Position numbers and translations under genes: made by a program | The notes under the pieces: generated by a model | Seen by the model: only the letters and a program-made list of their open reading frames with translations | Databases searched by the model: none | Told to the model about the DNA's origin: nothing | Assembly (NCBI GenBank): GCA_036346405.1 | Contig: CM070562.1 | Span: 64,322,195 to 64,386,194, forward strand | DNA length: 64,000 bases | From: Phyllostachys edulis | Taxonomy: Eukaryota > Streptophyta > Magnoliopsida > Poales > Poaceae | Reading direction: 5' to 3' | In this document: positions 10,711 to 23,161 of the stretch, in pieces | Layout: every line of letters starts with the position of its first letter | Position numbering within the stretch: position 1 is the first letter of the stretch

Positions 10711-13700
10711 GTCGGACCCGGACTTGGAATACCCAAAGCCCTCGTATGTGTATCGTATTAGTCTCATGATCAGTGACTACTACATACATCCATAACATTG
10801 ATAAACACATCCATACATTTATACATACAAAATGAAACAATTATGATGCATAACTTAGACGATTACAATATTTAAAACACAAGGGCCGACCGGTCAAATG
10901 AAAGCTTAAGTATCAAAAGTAGCAAATGTAACAGCGAAAGCAAAAATAATAAGAGTTCAAAATTTCCAACGGCATGCCTATCCGAACCCTTAGTCAACTG
11001 ACAAGAGACAAGTCCTAAAAAGACATGTCGCCTAACCCACCGATTCCGGGTGCAAAGAACGCATCGTCCGGTGTAGTTTCATCCTCTATCTCTAAACAAC
11101 AATTTAAACAAGATTGAATACATTGTGTACTCAATAAGACTTTTAGTGTATCATAAAATTTATATAAATGTAAGGCTATCAAAAAATATGGCTCTATGCT
11201 GCAAGTTGTTTTCAGCATTAAGCCAATTTTATTTGCAATATCAATACATAGTACTTTGCAACGGAAATTTAAAGAGCAGTTAACTAGATAAAGGACAACA
11301 AATAAGTAATCAAATAAACAACACCTCGCAACCCTCCTCGGCTGCGAGCAACATCTTATTTTCAGCCATGGACATGGCACTCAACTCAAATATAAACCAA
11401 CAAACCAATTCCCACATTTTTCAACTAAACTGTTTTTATGAAAACTAAGACTATACCCGATGTGACTGCACTAAGCATGCTCATGACCGAGAGCACAGCT
11501 ATTTAAATAGATTTACACTCTGCAGAGGTGCACAACTTTACCCATAGCACACGAATTCTCTAGTTTGTTTGGCATCCGTCGATACCACCACTCACTACCT
11601 TTGGTAAGTAATATAGAGCACGCGTCGAAGCCTTTACATCATCTAGTCCTAACCTTGCACTAGCCCGGCGAATGAACACCCTCACTTCACCCGAATACAC
11701 CCCTGTCTTAATGAGGCATTCGCTATTGTGTCAGCAAGCTTTGTGCCCAACACCGTGGTGAAGGGAGTCCCTTCGAACATGCCTACACCGGTCATGCTTG
11801 CACTACTACGGTCTACCAACGTGCAAGGCTAGTTTTTAACGACTTAAGTTAGCTAAAGTCGTCCCATACCGTCACATGTGGTTATACACTTAAGCTTAGA
11901 TTGGTGGCAACAATGTTCGGTCCTTAATTGACCCAGGCGAGGATCTCCCCCTATCTACTTGTACGCCTCTCACACTTCTCAGAATATAGTATAACTCGCC
12001 GGCATCACAAACTAAGTTTTTCATCTTTATTTTTATACAAAATAATAGAGGTAAACCCCTCTGGACCATCATTTCAAAACTTCTAATTTCATGCTCACCA
12101 TGTCATCCTTTTTACAAATTTTAGTAAAGACTATAGCTTGACTAAGCATTTGTGCGATACTCGCACTCAACATTCCCGTATTAACATCATCTCATCTATT
12201 GTCTAACCATATCCTAATGGCTACAATAATAAGGATATCAATATTTCAAGAAGGATCGTGCATTGAATAGGATTACAACTACTGGTATCCCGAATATAGC
12301 GATTTTACATCAAACATATATGTGTGCATAATAGATTTTGCAAAAAGAAGAACAATATTTAAAATAGTAGGATCAATATGGTCAAAGGAGGTACTTTCCT
12401 TTCTCAGGTTGTTTAGAGAGTGAAGTCGCTTGATTGTCGTTAAACTCGCTCGCGAATTCTAGAGTTGATTCGAAAAAGCTAAGAATAAATCACAAACGGG
12501 AAAATAAATTCAATAGAAATAAAATCCAAATATTTTTGCATATTCTTACAGAGAATTATTTTAGATGAATTTAGAAAAAAAATATTCATTTGATTTGGAG
12601 TTCGTATGCAAAAGTTATAGCCATTATCAGGACACTAGCAAAATTAGTAATTTTACATTATTTACAATTTGGAGTATCATCTTATGAATTCATTCTAAGT
12701 ACATACTTATGATTATTAATATCTAATCATTTTACCCATTTTGATTAACCTTCTCATAACCTATTAACATTATCATAACTATGGCCTAGGGTTCACTTGC
12801 TCATTTAGACATCTATATTTCAAATCTTAATTTCTAATTGGTTTTACTCCTTTAAATTAAATGCTAATGGCACACCAATTAATCCTTTATTTACTTGAGT
12901 CAAATGCCTTCATTCTAATCTTTCCTCACTTTGACTAAAGGGTGTTTGCTAATTACAGTGTTCACTTGATAATTGAGCTTACTAACCAATTTGTTAACTA
13001 TTCAATTGTCTTGTGGAGGTTCACTGCTTATTTTGAATAACCATTTTTAATACTTGTTTTCAGTTTAGTTTGCTCTTTTTAGATCAATTTCTAATAGCTA
13101 ACTAATTCAACATAATTTCCCACTTGCACTTGAAATGTCATTAGCTTATTACCCTATTCCAATTGCCCTCTAATTATCTTCTCTATTCATACATTCTATT
13201 ACAAGTAATTTTCTGGAATTTTCTGAATTGAAGTGTCGTTAACTAACCTCCTCACTAATTCAAATTTCAATTTTGTTAATTCATTTGAGTGACCCAATTG
13301 TCAGTCACAAGGTTGTTAACAATAGTCTATCTCCTTACAGGTGGGTCCCACTGTCATTGACAGAGAGACACACAGAGAGCAACAGGGAAAACAGAATAGG
13401 GGAAGCTAGGAGACGACTCGGGCGATGCTTGTCGCCGGCGAGGGAGAGGCAGTGAGGTGGCGGTGACCCCCAAAATGGGTTGCCTATGGGATGAGGGAGC
13501 TAAGGAAGGACACGTTGTGGCTCCAACAACTATGTGGCGGCGCGGTGGCCGGCCGCGAGAGCGAAACAGGGATGGCGGCGTAGGGTTTATAGGGGCCAAG
13601 CTAGGGGAAGCATGAGCATGAGGGAAGTAAGAGGGTCTCACCGGAGCGGTCTCTGTGTCTGCATCCCTCTCTCCTTGTGTGTGTGCATGGCAGGTGGCCC
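10711..13700 (-). mobile_element. degenerate Ty3-gypsy LTR fragment (minus)
   Basis: Read on the minus strand, the right-hand end of this block is the 3' end of an LTR related to the 37.4-49.8 kb element: an ACTGATCATGAGACTA segment leads to GGGTCCGACA at 10711. Further in are the counterparts of CTCTGCAGAG (about 11520) and of the GATCAAAGG segment (about 12385). A GC-rich block follows at 13340-13640. The expected TGTAACATCCC start is not found, so the LTR is truncated. The frames in it look incidental. Confidence 0.55.
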
Positions 13701-13719
13701 CCTCCCACAGTGAGTAGCT

Positions 13720-15290
13720 AGCTAGGATACTAATGTGAGTAGTAGGTTAATTAGTTAGATAACCTCAGTCTAGCAAATTGCAACTGAAGTAATAAGTAAC
13801 TAGTGGTTAAATTAAGCCATTAGAGCCTAATATGAAATCACTAGTAAGCTATTGTCCTATAGAGAGCAAAGGCAAGTAAGTAGGAATGACAGTAGTAGGT
13901 ATTTAGCTACTGGATACTTCAACTAACAATAGCAGGTTAATTGTGTCGTTAGTAACTAAATTAGGGTGGCCAAATCAAGTAATTAGAGATTAGCTGGAAA
14001 TGTTTAGGATGACAATAACATGTATTTAGAAGGCAACCTTGACTAAAGGTCATGTTTGAACATATCTACCTCAAATGATGTATAAACCCTAGGTCATGGA
14101 TGTAGTACTGAAAACGGCGGATTGCTCCAAGGGTTGATTAGAGTATGAGGGTGTATAGTTGTCGGATATTGCAGAGGCAATCGTAATCAAGGGAGAACAA
14201 TGGAATCAAAATGATTAGTGATTAGTTAAGATGATGCAGTCAAGTTTACACATATACCCACATGATCTAACACTAGTAAACCCTAGACCATTGTGGTAAT
14301 AATAGAGATAATAATTTAATCAAATAGTTAAATAGAGTTAGTAGAGCAGTTAGATAATAATCGATCACTATTAACCTATAGCCCTATGTCTAGGAGTGCC
14401 CAAATAAACATAAGGTGGTAAACTATAATCTAACAACATCATGTCGGGGGTTAATCTCAGTAAAAGTAACCCTGTCGTGAGACATATCAGCTCGCACGAA
14501 AGCACCAAGTAAAGTGTAATGGTAAGTGACCACTTTAGTTGACATCTAACTAGGAGTGTGGCATGTCACCAACACGTGCATGGGACCTATACCACTAGTA
14601 GTAATATTAAACATTTAGTTAAATAACTCGCTAGTGAGAAAGTTGGGCGTAATCATTATACTAGGTAGCTGTGTAGGGTAGTGGTAGCTAGGGCGCCCTA
14701 GCTTCGTGTTAGTAATAGTAATCAAGGTGATAGGGTGGATTGCTAAACCAGGACTAGTAGGTAATAAGACTAAGTTAGGATCACCTCGTAGATGAGGGCC
14801 AAACCGCAAACACCCCTAAAAATGTAAGGTTGGAGTCTAGCCAACACTTGGGGTTCCAGCTAAAGCTCATGGGACTTCCTTGATAAATATAAAATAATAA
14901 AAGGAATCATTAAGTGAACCATATCCCATGTGTCGGTGAGACTTATGTCTACCCTATTTAAGCCCTAAACCTATGCATAGATCTCACCTGACTATCATGG
15001 AACTTCCTCGGTAAATAGTAAGTAATAACTAAAAGAATCATTAGAGTAGCTAGGCACCGTGTGAGCAGCGGTGGTATGTTCCCAGGTGGATGGTAGTAGT
15101 TCCACCATCAATCAACATCGTGTAAACCCTAGCTATCATCCACTGTTGTCCGTTCCAGTAGTCGGACGATTCATGATCCGAAGGTGGATCAGAGAGTTCA
15201 GCCTAACTGGGTGATCTCTCCTATCTAGGTAACCAATGATGAATATTCACATGAATATTCTCTCCATCCTGTTGGAGTCCTAACTCCTTT
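13720..15290. repeat. degenerate repeat-rich sequence
   Basis: Loosely repeated units recur, with phrases such as GTAAACCCTAG and GGACTTCCTTGATAAAT / GGAACTTCCTCGGTAAAT followed by AAAAGGAATCATTA (near 14870 and 15000). Stop codons are frequent and no gene is seen. This is probably old LTR or satellite-like material. The AAACCCTA phrases are isolated and do not form a telomere array. Confidence 0.4.
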
Positions 15291-15399
15291 GAACCAGTGG
15301 ACTTCTCGAGAGCTCAACCCATCTTGCCCTCACTCCGGATCAAACAATTTCCTAACCCTAATTTTGACTATCACCCAAAACCCTACCACTAGACTAGAC

Positions 15400-15700
15400 A
15401 CATTCACAGGCGGCCCGACCACTGGTTGGGCCTGCCCGATCATGTCGGCCGGGCTTGGGCTGCTAATCCACGAAGAAAGCTTAGCCGCCCAATTTCCCAA
15501 AAATAATTAAATAAATGGAAATATATTATTTTAATCCTGAAAATAAATTAAATAATACCTTTTTATTCCAAAAAAGATTAAAATAATACATTTTAACAGG
15601 AAAATCAACATTTCGGGCCAGGCTCGGGCTTGCCAAATTTTGGCCGGGCTTTTCAGGCTCAGCCCGAAGCTCGGCCCGGCCCGGCATTTGAACAGCTCTA
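15400..15700. mobile_element. possible hAT element terminal region
   Basis: A GC-rich stretch with repeated CGGGCTTGGGC and CGGCCCGGCCCGGC motifs ends in GGCATTTGAACAGCTCTA at 15680-15699. This is typical of termini of grass hAT transposons. The opposite end and an 8-bp TSD were not resolved. Confidence 0.4.
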
Positions 15701-15748
15701 CACTAGACCAAACGAATATAGTTTGGATTTATCTACTTTGGTATGAAG

Positions 15749-16070
15749 TATTTCCTTCATCAACTTTCTTTGGTTATACTTCGTCTGATGTATTTCCTTC
15801 ATCGACTTCTTTGGTTATACTTCGTTTGTAGTATTTCCTTCATCAACTTCCTTCGAAGATACTTAGCCTGCAGTATTTCCTTCATCAACTTTCTTTGGAC
15901 ATACTTCGTCTGAAGTATTTCCTTCATCAACTCCACTAGGTATGATTAGTTTCGTCTTAAGTACTCCCTTCTTTCAAAATACCGATAAATATGTTTAGTT
16001 TTGTTTGAAGTGCTTTCCTTCTTCAAACACACTTAGGTTTGTTTACTTTCATTTGAAGTATTTCATTCGG
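15749..16070 (+). repeat. 42-bp minisatellite
   Basis: Four well-conserved units of 41-42 bp, each starting TATTTCCTTCATCAACTT and ending near CTTCGTCTGAAG, lie at 15749-15915. Three to four longer and more diverged units follow to about 16070. No coding role is evident. Confidence 0.8.
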
Positions 16071-16560
16071 TTTGAATATATTTCTATTGGATTTTATTTA
16101 GTTACTTTCAGATGTTCTTTGGTTCAATCGTGTTCTACGTAGATAGAATCTGAAGCTACAATGGAACAGCAGTCCGAGACAAAGCTAGGACAAGATTGTT
16201 AGAACATTGAACATGATGATTATCATAACATTGAGCAAGAATAGGATCGAGGTTATCAGAATATTGAGCAAGACGAGTCAACACTTTGATCATATCACAC
16301 CTACTTTTGAAATGCAGTTATATTGTTTTAAATTATGAAACTGCATTGCTACGTTTTATACCTGTATGTTACTTTAGCTGGTAGTTAATACCTTAATGAT
16401 AATTGAATATAACATTCCCATCCTTGAACTTGAACGCTATCCTTTGTCACCCTAGAATTAATGGTTTACATACTAGTTAATAAATTTGTATCTAAGTGTC
16501 ATGCATAGCCTTGCTTAGATACATTGTCATGTGGGCAATAATTTGCCCCGACATCATTAA
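16071..16560. other. unassigned AT-rich sequence
   Basis: No gene or clear repeat boundary is seen between the minisatellite and the next LTR fragment. Confidence 0.3.
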
Positions 16561-16566
16561 AAACAT

Positions 16567-17263
16567 TTGAAAATGAGATTAGGCAGTCGAGGCTGGAGCC
16601 TAGCTGGTATGTTGACTAGAAAGGTATTTCAAAACAAAATAAAACCAAAAACAGATTTCGACTTGGGCGGCTGGAAAGCGTGGCTGGTGCTGGTGATGCA
16701 CAACAATGGGGATATGGGGAAGTACCGATCGAGTTCTTGTGATGACCTCTCGTGTAAAAATAGTGCAACCACAAGTCTATAATGGGTAAGACCTGGCTAA
16801 CTAATTCGTTTGCCTCATTGCAACCTCGCCATTGGTGGATGTGGCGTGGGTATGGATAGAAGCCATAGAGAAACCGCACGGCGCAAATGGGAGACCTCCC
16901 GTGGGCGAGGCCTAAGGAGGTGATACCTAGTGGTGTAGGGTTGTGTTGAGGTTGGATATTGTAAAGGCCTTATGATGATCAACTTAGTCGCATACCTATG
17001 GAAGTGTGTCAAGACAGAAATTATAAGTTGATTGTCTCTTGTGGGTAAAGTGTACAAACTCTGTAGAGTAAGAAAACTATCTAGATAGTCATACTCACGG
17101 TCATAAGTAGTGATGGGAACTTGCTTGAACTAGCTTTTATTTTTATAAAAAAAATTATGGGTAGAATGAAAAGCTGGGTTGGAACCCAGAGATTTGAGAT
17201 GGCATGGTCGAGGACTAGTGAGAAGTACGGGAATGTGACCCAAAAAATGAATATGAGCATTGA
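16567..17263 (+). mobile_element. gypsy LTR fragment, left part (plus)
   Basis: Plus-strand similarity to the middle of the 37.4-kb LTR family: GGTAAGACCTGGCTAACTAATTCG near 16785-16810, and GTACAAACTCTGTAGAGTAAGAAAACTAT followed by TAGTCATACTC near 17048-17098. It breaks exactly where the minus-strand solo LTR begins at 17264 and resumes at 20697. Confidence 0.55.
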
Positions 17264-20200
17264 TGTCGGGGCCCAAAAATATGATTCAGGAACCCTCTGT
17301 GTATTCTGAACTAGTCACAGATCAGTAGCTGGCTCACATAGGAAACAGTGATGAAATACCATCCATTTATTCGATTTAACCAAAAAGATCTCAAATTAAC
17401 ACATAGTAACATAACTAGACCTTATGGTCAATATTTACTTAACTTGCCACGCAGGGCTAAAGAAACAAATAAACTCTTGCAGCGGAACGAAAAGCTTGAA
17501 ATGGCCAATCAACATACCCACAGGCAATCGAGTGGAGAACGCGTCCTAATCCGCAAAACCTTCATGATACTCCTAGGCGAAGAACTCTTGAGCAGCTTGA
17601 TATTTTTCAACTGAACAACAATGGCGTAAAGTCGTGAGTACATAAAGCACTCGGCAAGTCGTGAGGAAATGTATGCAAATAGTATTCATGCAAGGCTTGA
17701 ACAAAGGTTAGTCGTATGGTTCTTTTGCATAAAGCAGCCTTGACAATAAATAGATTGAAATACGTAATTGAAAGAATAATAAATAAATAAACAATTGCTT
17801 TGAAACAACCGGTGAACTCTCCATTCACTTCCCAAAACAAACCACCAAGTGAATTACCCATTCACCTAACGAATATTATATTCATCAAGTGAACTTCCCA
17901 TTCACACTCCGACATATTTTATGAAGAAACTCCATCTCTCGTGTGAAATCCCCGAGCACGTCCATAACCGTGGGCACGGCTATTCAAATAGTTTTTAACA
18001 CTCTGCAGAGGTTGTACAACTTTTTCCACAAGAGATTAATCAACTCAAAGAGTCTGACCACACTTCCTTAGGTGTGCGACTTAAGTGATCATCACAAGGC
18101 ATTTATAAAGCTCCTTCTTAAGCCAATTTTGTCTGCTAAGGTTTCAACACTGAATGTCTTTCCGACCAGACAGAGCCCCCCCTCCTCTTGTGCCATCATG
18201 AGTATACGTCTTTCCCGCAACTCATGCTTTCAAGATAGAACCAAAATTAAGATATTGCTAATTAGTTAGCCAAGTCCGTCCCATATCGGCCATGTGGTAG
18301 TATGGTTAAGGCCCAGTTCAATGGCGCACAAGATTGAGTCCTTGAAAAGTTACTCAGACAAGTCTACCACAAACCCACAACGTGTTAAATCCAAATCCTC
18401 AATCCACAACCGCTCGTCCAAGCGAAAATCATTTTATTCAACCAAGACCAATGACATACCCTGTCATGGTACACAAATTTTAACAACAGTGGCTAACCAC
18501 CACGATTACATATTTTGTTAAGCCAAGATTAATCATTATGACACATGTGATAATGAACCCATCATAACTAAGCTGAACTAAGCATCTGTACGATATCCAT
18601 GTTGGTGATACAAATATGTCCAACCAAAATTATCCATGCTAGGGTGACAAAGTATTCCTAATATTCAAATAATCAATGGAGGCATAAAGACAACAGGTGA
18701 TAACTAATCTCAAAACCATTTGTATAAAGATAGCATGCAATTGTATAAAACAATATACTTTTCAAATCATAAGTTCAATATGATCAAAGGACCACGACTT
18801 GCCTTGGAATAAATCCTGGGATTGATCTTGATCTTGGTGCACTCCTCCTTGCTCAAAATTTTCCGAAGTATCAACGTCTACTCGCAAACAAAGTAAATAA
18901 ACCAAATAAATACAAAACAGAGATAAAACAAACTCCAAAACTTAAATAAAAATCACATATAAATAGAGCTTGAATTTAGATGAATTTGTAAATTTGAATG
19001 GGCTCAATCAGAGTTTGGATGAAGAAGATATGGCTTTTGGAAGTTCTAAACTAAAGAAAAAGGAAAAAAGATACTATTTCCAAATTATTTTTCTACTGAA
19101 AAATCAGATAATGTCATCATGCTGATGTCATCACCCAATTTCCGGAATTAAAACAAATCCGGGAAAATCCCGCTGAGACTGACAGTGGGCCCTCGGTCTA
19201 TGGATCAAGTCCACTCAAGGGTTTATGAGTATACAGGTTTACTGGTCTACGGCATAGGAACACTGTCATGTGGGACCCATATGCTAGAGACACGGTTCAT
19301 GGTGGATTGGGTCTACGGGATTTGGATCTAAGGTTAGGGTTTAGGCAAGCCACGTAATCACCGATGTGGAAGACACATGGGCGACACGTAGACCAGGATG
19401 GTGACGTGGTTGGTGAGATGGTGGTGATGTGGACAGCCATGTAAGCTAGTTGACGCAGGCTCTAGGATGACACACTGGCCCTAACTGGACCAACACGTCA
19501 ACAACACGCAAACGCAAGGGCGGATGTGGTGGCTGACACGACGATGACGGGGCTGCCATGTTGGCTTGCCGGCAGAGTGGCTTGGGCCCCAAGGGCATCC
19601 GGCGAACAGTGGACCCTCGCCAGCGATGGATGTGCGCAAAAGACTCAGTGTGATTTAGCGACCCCGTTGACGCGGTCGTTGTTTCTCGGCGATGACCATA
19701 GCGGCAGTGGCACCATGGCTGGCGACAGAGCGGCGGAGCGGCGCAAGAAAGTACGACAACGACGCCTCGACCGTTCCCTGATGAAACTAACACGCACATC
19801 GAAGATATCGTGCGGCAGTGATGCTGTTGCACCTACTGGTTGCGGTAAAGCGTTGATGGCAACGGCGGAATTTGAAGAAGAACGAGCTTCGGTTCCAAAC
19901 CCTAAAGCTTGAATTCTGACTAACTCAGGAGGTTTGGAGCTAAAAGGATTGAGGATCCGGGATGAGGAGGCACGGGCAATGCTTGGGGTCCCTTTTATAG
20001 GGTGCGGGCAAGCCTAGATCAAAAAACCCTAACTTGAGTCCGAGCCGGCTACGAAACGAACTCGAGGATAAAAGGCGATACGGGATAAGATTTTACTAGA
20101 TTTGGATGCGGAGGGAGAAGAAGGATAAGATGACATAGATTACACAGGATTTTCTCGTTAGAAATCACGTTGTCGAATGAGACTCTGAGGAGTGGCAATG

Positions 20201-20696
20201 GCAGATGGAGCAAGGCTTCATGCAAGGACGAAGCGGGAGGTTGACGACGATGACGGTGAAACTGGCGTCGCGGACCCACATGGTGGTGAGAGAAGGTGTT
20301 GTTACCGGCGGGCTGCGCGAACAGAAAAGGCCAACGGGCTGGGGCCGGGCTAATAAGGAGATGGGCTGAGGGAATGAGATTCAGCCCATGGAAATCTTTG
20401 AGATTTTTAATAGTTTTTCCTTTTTAGAAAATACAAAAAATGCAAATAACAGATAGAAAATAGCGAATGAACTCGCAAAAATTCTAGAAAAATCTAGAAA
20501 ATATATCCAAGCACATAGAATCCAGGTAAAATAATTTTGACAATAGTTGTTATTGACATTAATCATATTAAATTGTTTTGCTTTTGAAAGTCCATATTAA
20601 GCTTTATTTTTATTCAAATAAAACTTTGGTAAATTTTTCTACAGAGCTAAGCTACTCAAAAAGATTTTTAAACTTTAGAAAAATTGGGATGTTACA
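17264..20696 (-). mobile_element. solo LTR of a Ty3-gypsy element (minus)
   Basis: On the minus strand it starts TGTAACATCCCAATTTTTC (20696) and ends GGGCCCCGACA (17264), the same termini as the complete element at 37.4-49.8 kb. It is 3433 bp long. The flanks are ATTGA (17259-17263) and ACTGA (20697-20701), a 5-bp target duplication with one mismatch. No internal coding region is present, so it is a solo LTR left by LTR-LTR recombination. It was inserted into an older plus-oriented LTR whose halves lie on both sides. Its GC-rich interior (19440-20300) gives spurious open frames. Confidence 0.8.
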
Positions 20697-21317
20697 ACTG
20701 ACTGAACGGAGCCACTCAATGGTATAGGAGATGAAATCTCCACTAGTACTTTACAATAAAACTCAATTTGTCAAACTTGTGTTAGTTAAAATGCTAAGTC
20801 TCAGGAATTTGCTACTACATAAACTAATTCAAACTTAGCTTTGTATAAATAAAAGAACCATGAACCTCCCTTAATTAGCCTTGCATATATAATAATTGCA
20901 TTGTATGTTGACCCGCGAGTACTGTTGTGTAATCATGCTCGCTCTTTATATTCTTTTAGTCAGTAAGCATAAAAGAAGACTACGTGAACAATTATGAGCA
21001 TCGGTCAAGACTGGAGATCAAGAAGGCCAAGAACTAGGTCGCAGGCCCCAATCGATTGCCTGTGGGTATATTGTGAGGGTTCCACGTGGTATACTTTATT
21101 CTGCTTCCGTTGCTGATTCTTTAAAGATATTTGACCTGGTCGGCCATTATGAAAGACAAACGCCTGAAGTTATATTTATGTTTTGTTTATTATTATGCAA
21201 TAGCTTTATATTTTCTTGATATGTGTTGTTATCCAATGATGTAACTGTGAGTACTAGCTACTGATCTAGGGACTAGTGTTAAGAACACAGAGGATTCCAA
21301 ATTGGATCCAGGGACTA
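20697..21317 (+). mobile_element. gypsy LTR fragment, right part (plus)
   Basis: Continuation of the LTR interrupted at 17263. It shows CGATTGCCTGTGGGTATATTGTGAG near 21051 (compare CGATTGCCGGTGGGCATATTGTGTG near 40397) and CTAGCTACTGATCTAGGGACTAG near 21256, close to the LTR 3' end. The exact CA terminus is degraded. Confidence 0.55.
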
Positions 21318-23161
21318 TCTACTTGCCTTGGCTTTGGTTTTGCTCAGTTACCACACTTAGATCTTTAAAGTTTGCTTCTACTCCTGCTCCGTGAAATAGA
21401 TCATCTAACAAGAGAGAAAACAATAGACGAAGCACAAATAAATTTAAAAGAAATTCAAATAAAATCACAATAAAACCAACTCTAAAAGAAAGATATCAAT
21501 TTTAGATGAATTTAGGAATTTGAATGGACTAAATCGGAATTCGAACGAAGGAAAACGGACTCTCGGAAGATTTGCCAGAAAGGAAAAAGAGAGAGAAAAG
21601 AATATTCTCTGGAATATTCCTTCAGATTTAAATTAAAGAAAAACCCTAAAGGCTAACAAGTGGGCCCTACTGATATTCTCAATTTCTAAATTAAAATAAA
21701 ATCTAGAAAAGGGATTAGAGGATGACAAAGGGATCCCATAGGTCATAGGCTGGGTTCATGGTGAGCCGGGTCTACGGGTTAGGGTCTAGGGTTTTGGCTC
21801 GGGTTCGCCACATGGTGCTGACACGTGGTTCTGACGGGGCGCTAACAAGGCGGTGAGGCTGAGGTGGTAGCTGATGTGGCTGACTCGGTGGCAGAGAGAG
21901 AAAAGAGAAGGAACAAAGAAGGAAGACAGCGATGGCTTGCGCACGGCGACGACGGCGAGCGGCAATGAGGGAGTTGCCGACGACGGCAAAAACAAAACCC
22001 TGAGAGTGAGGCAATCCTTTGGGCGGCGACGGTGCAGCTAGGACGATGATGAGGTGGCGACAATGTCGACGGCGGCGGAGGAGGAGGCGTGGGCTCACGG
22101 CGACTTGGCAAAACAGATACGCCCAAGAAGAAAGGAGGTGAGCACGATAACAGAGACAGTACAATGAACCCGAGGAGCATCTTGGGGTGGCCGAAGGACA
22201 ACAGGAGTGGCGATGCGACGGTGATGGCCGATGACGGAGAAGATGAGTGGCAGCGGAGCACCTCGGCGACGGAGAGAGGACAAGGAGGGAGGGGATCGGA
22301 AGAGGAAGACAAGGAACACACTTTGACACTCTCGGGGTAGCGAAGGGACTCACTAGTGGCTAGATCGAAAACGGGGTGGCGCGGCCAGTTTTGAGGACGA
22401 AGGTGAAAACGACGATGCGAGCTTCTTCCGAGGACGACGAGGTGAGCACGACGTAGAACGTCTCGAGGCGAGTCCAACGGTGGTGATGATGGAGGCAGAG
22501 AAGCTTCGATGGTGATGAACTCCGGTGAAGAAGACCTTCGGCTGCGGCGGGCTTGTCGACGAAATTTGGCGAAACAACGACGCGATCGGCGACAACACCT
22601 TGGGGATTAGGGAGAGGAGAACGATGAACATGATTTGACACAGGGGACGCACTTATATAGGCACAGGATGGGAGACTTTGTGTGGAAGCCGGGGCTATAG
22701 CGTGTGCGACTCGGACACGACCGAAGAAACCAGGAAGAAGACGATGGCGACATGGCACTGGCAGTGAGAGGCGAAGGGAATGGCTAGCGCTGGCTTGGGC
22801 CAAGGCGGAAGTGGGCTGGAAGGAAAGTGGAAAAGGAATCAGGCCAAGGAAAAATGAGCCCGAAGGGAAATTCAGAAAATAAAAGATTTTTTGAATTTAG
22901 ATAATTAGAATAACTAAGACTGGGCTCAAAGAAATAGCAATTAAACTCCAAAATTTCCTAGAAAATTCCAAAAACAAATCTCTGGAACTCAAGGAACCCA
23001 AATAAAACAACCTTTAATTTAATTAAAGTTTAAATTAATCACAATAAATTATTTTTATTTTTGAAAAATCAAATTAAGCTTTGACTTAAACAAGAAAATT
23101 TAAATGGTTACTTTTGTTTTTTAAAAACTTCAAAAACATTCCAAAATTTGGGATGTTGCAG
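21318..23161 (-). mobile_element. gypsy LTR 5' portion (minus)
   Basis: On the minus strand it begins TGCAACATCCCAAATTTTGG at 23161 and runs through the AT-rich leader, the GC-rich block (21770-22880) and the TTGGATCAAATT-type segment. It stops near 21318, where the plus-oriented fragment ends. Only the 5' 1.8 kb of the LTR is present. Several long overlapping open frames on both strands at 21770-22880 reflect GC-rich composition, not genes. Confidence 0.55.

Noticed and set aside
13720..15290. Possible telomere-like repeats (AAACCCTA)
   Set aside because: The phrases are isolated and spaced by unrelated sequence, with no tandem TTTAGGG array.
19446..19912. Paired 128-codon frames on opposite strands
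   Set aside because: They are within the solo LTR GC-rich block; mirror-image frames are a composition effect.
21770..22880. Overlapping open frames of up to 211 codons on both strands
   Set aside because: They lie in the GC-rich block of a gypsy LTR, are open in several registers, and have low-complexity Ser/Pro/Arg composition without domains.
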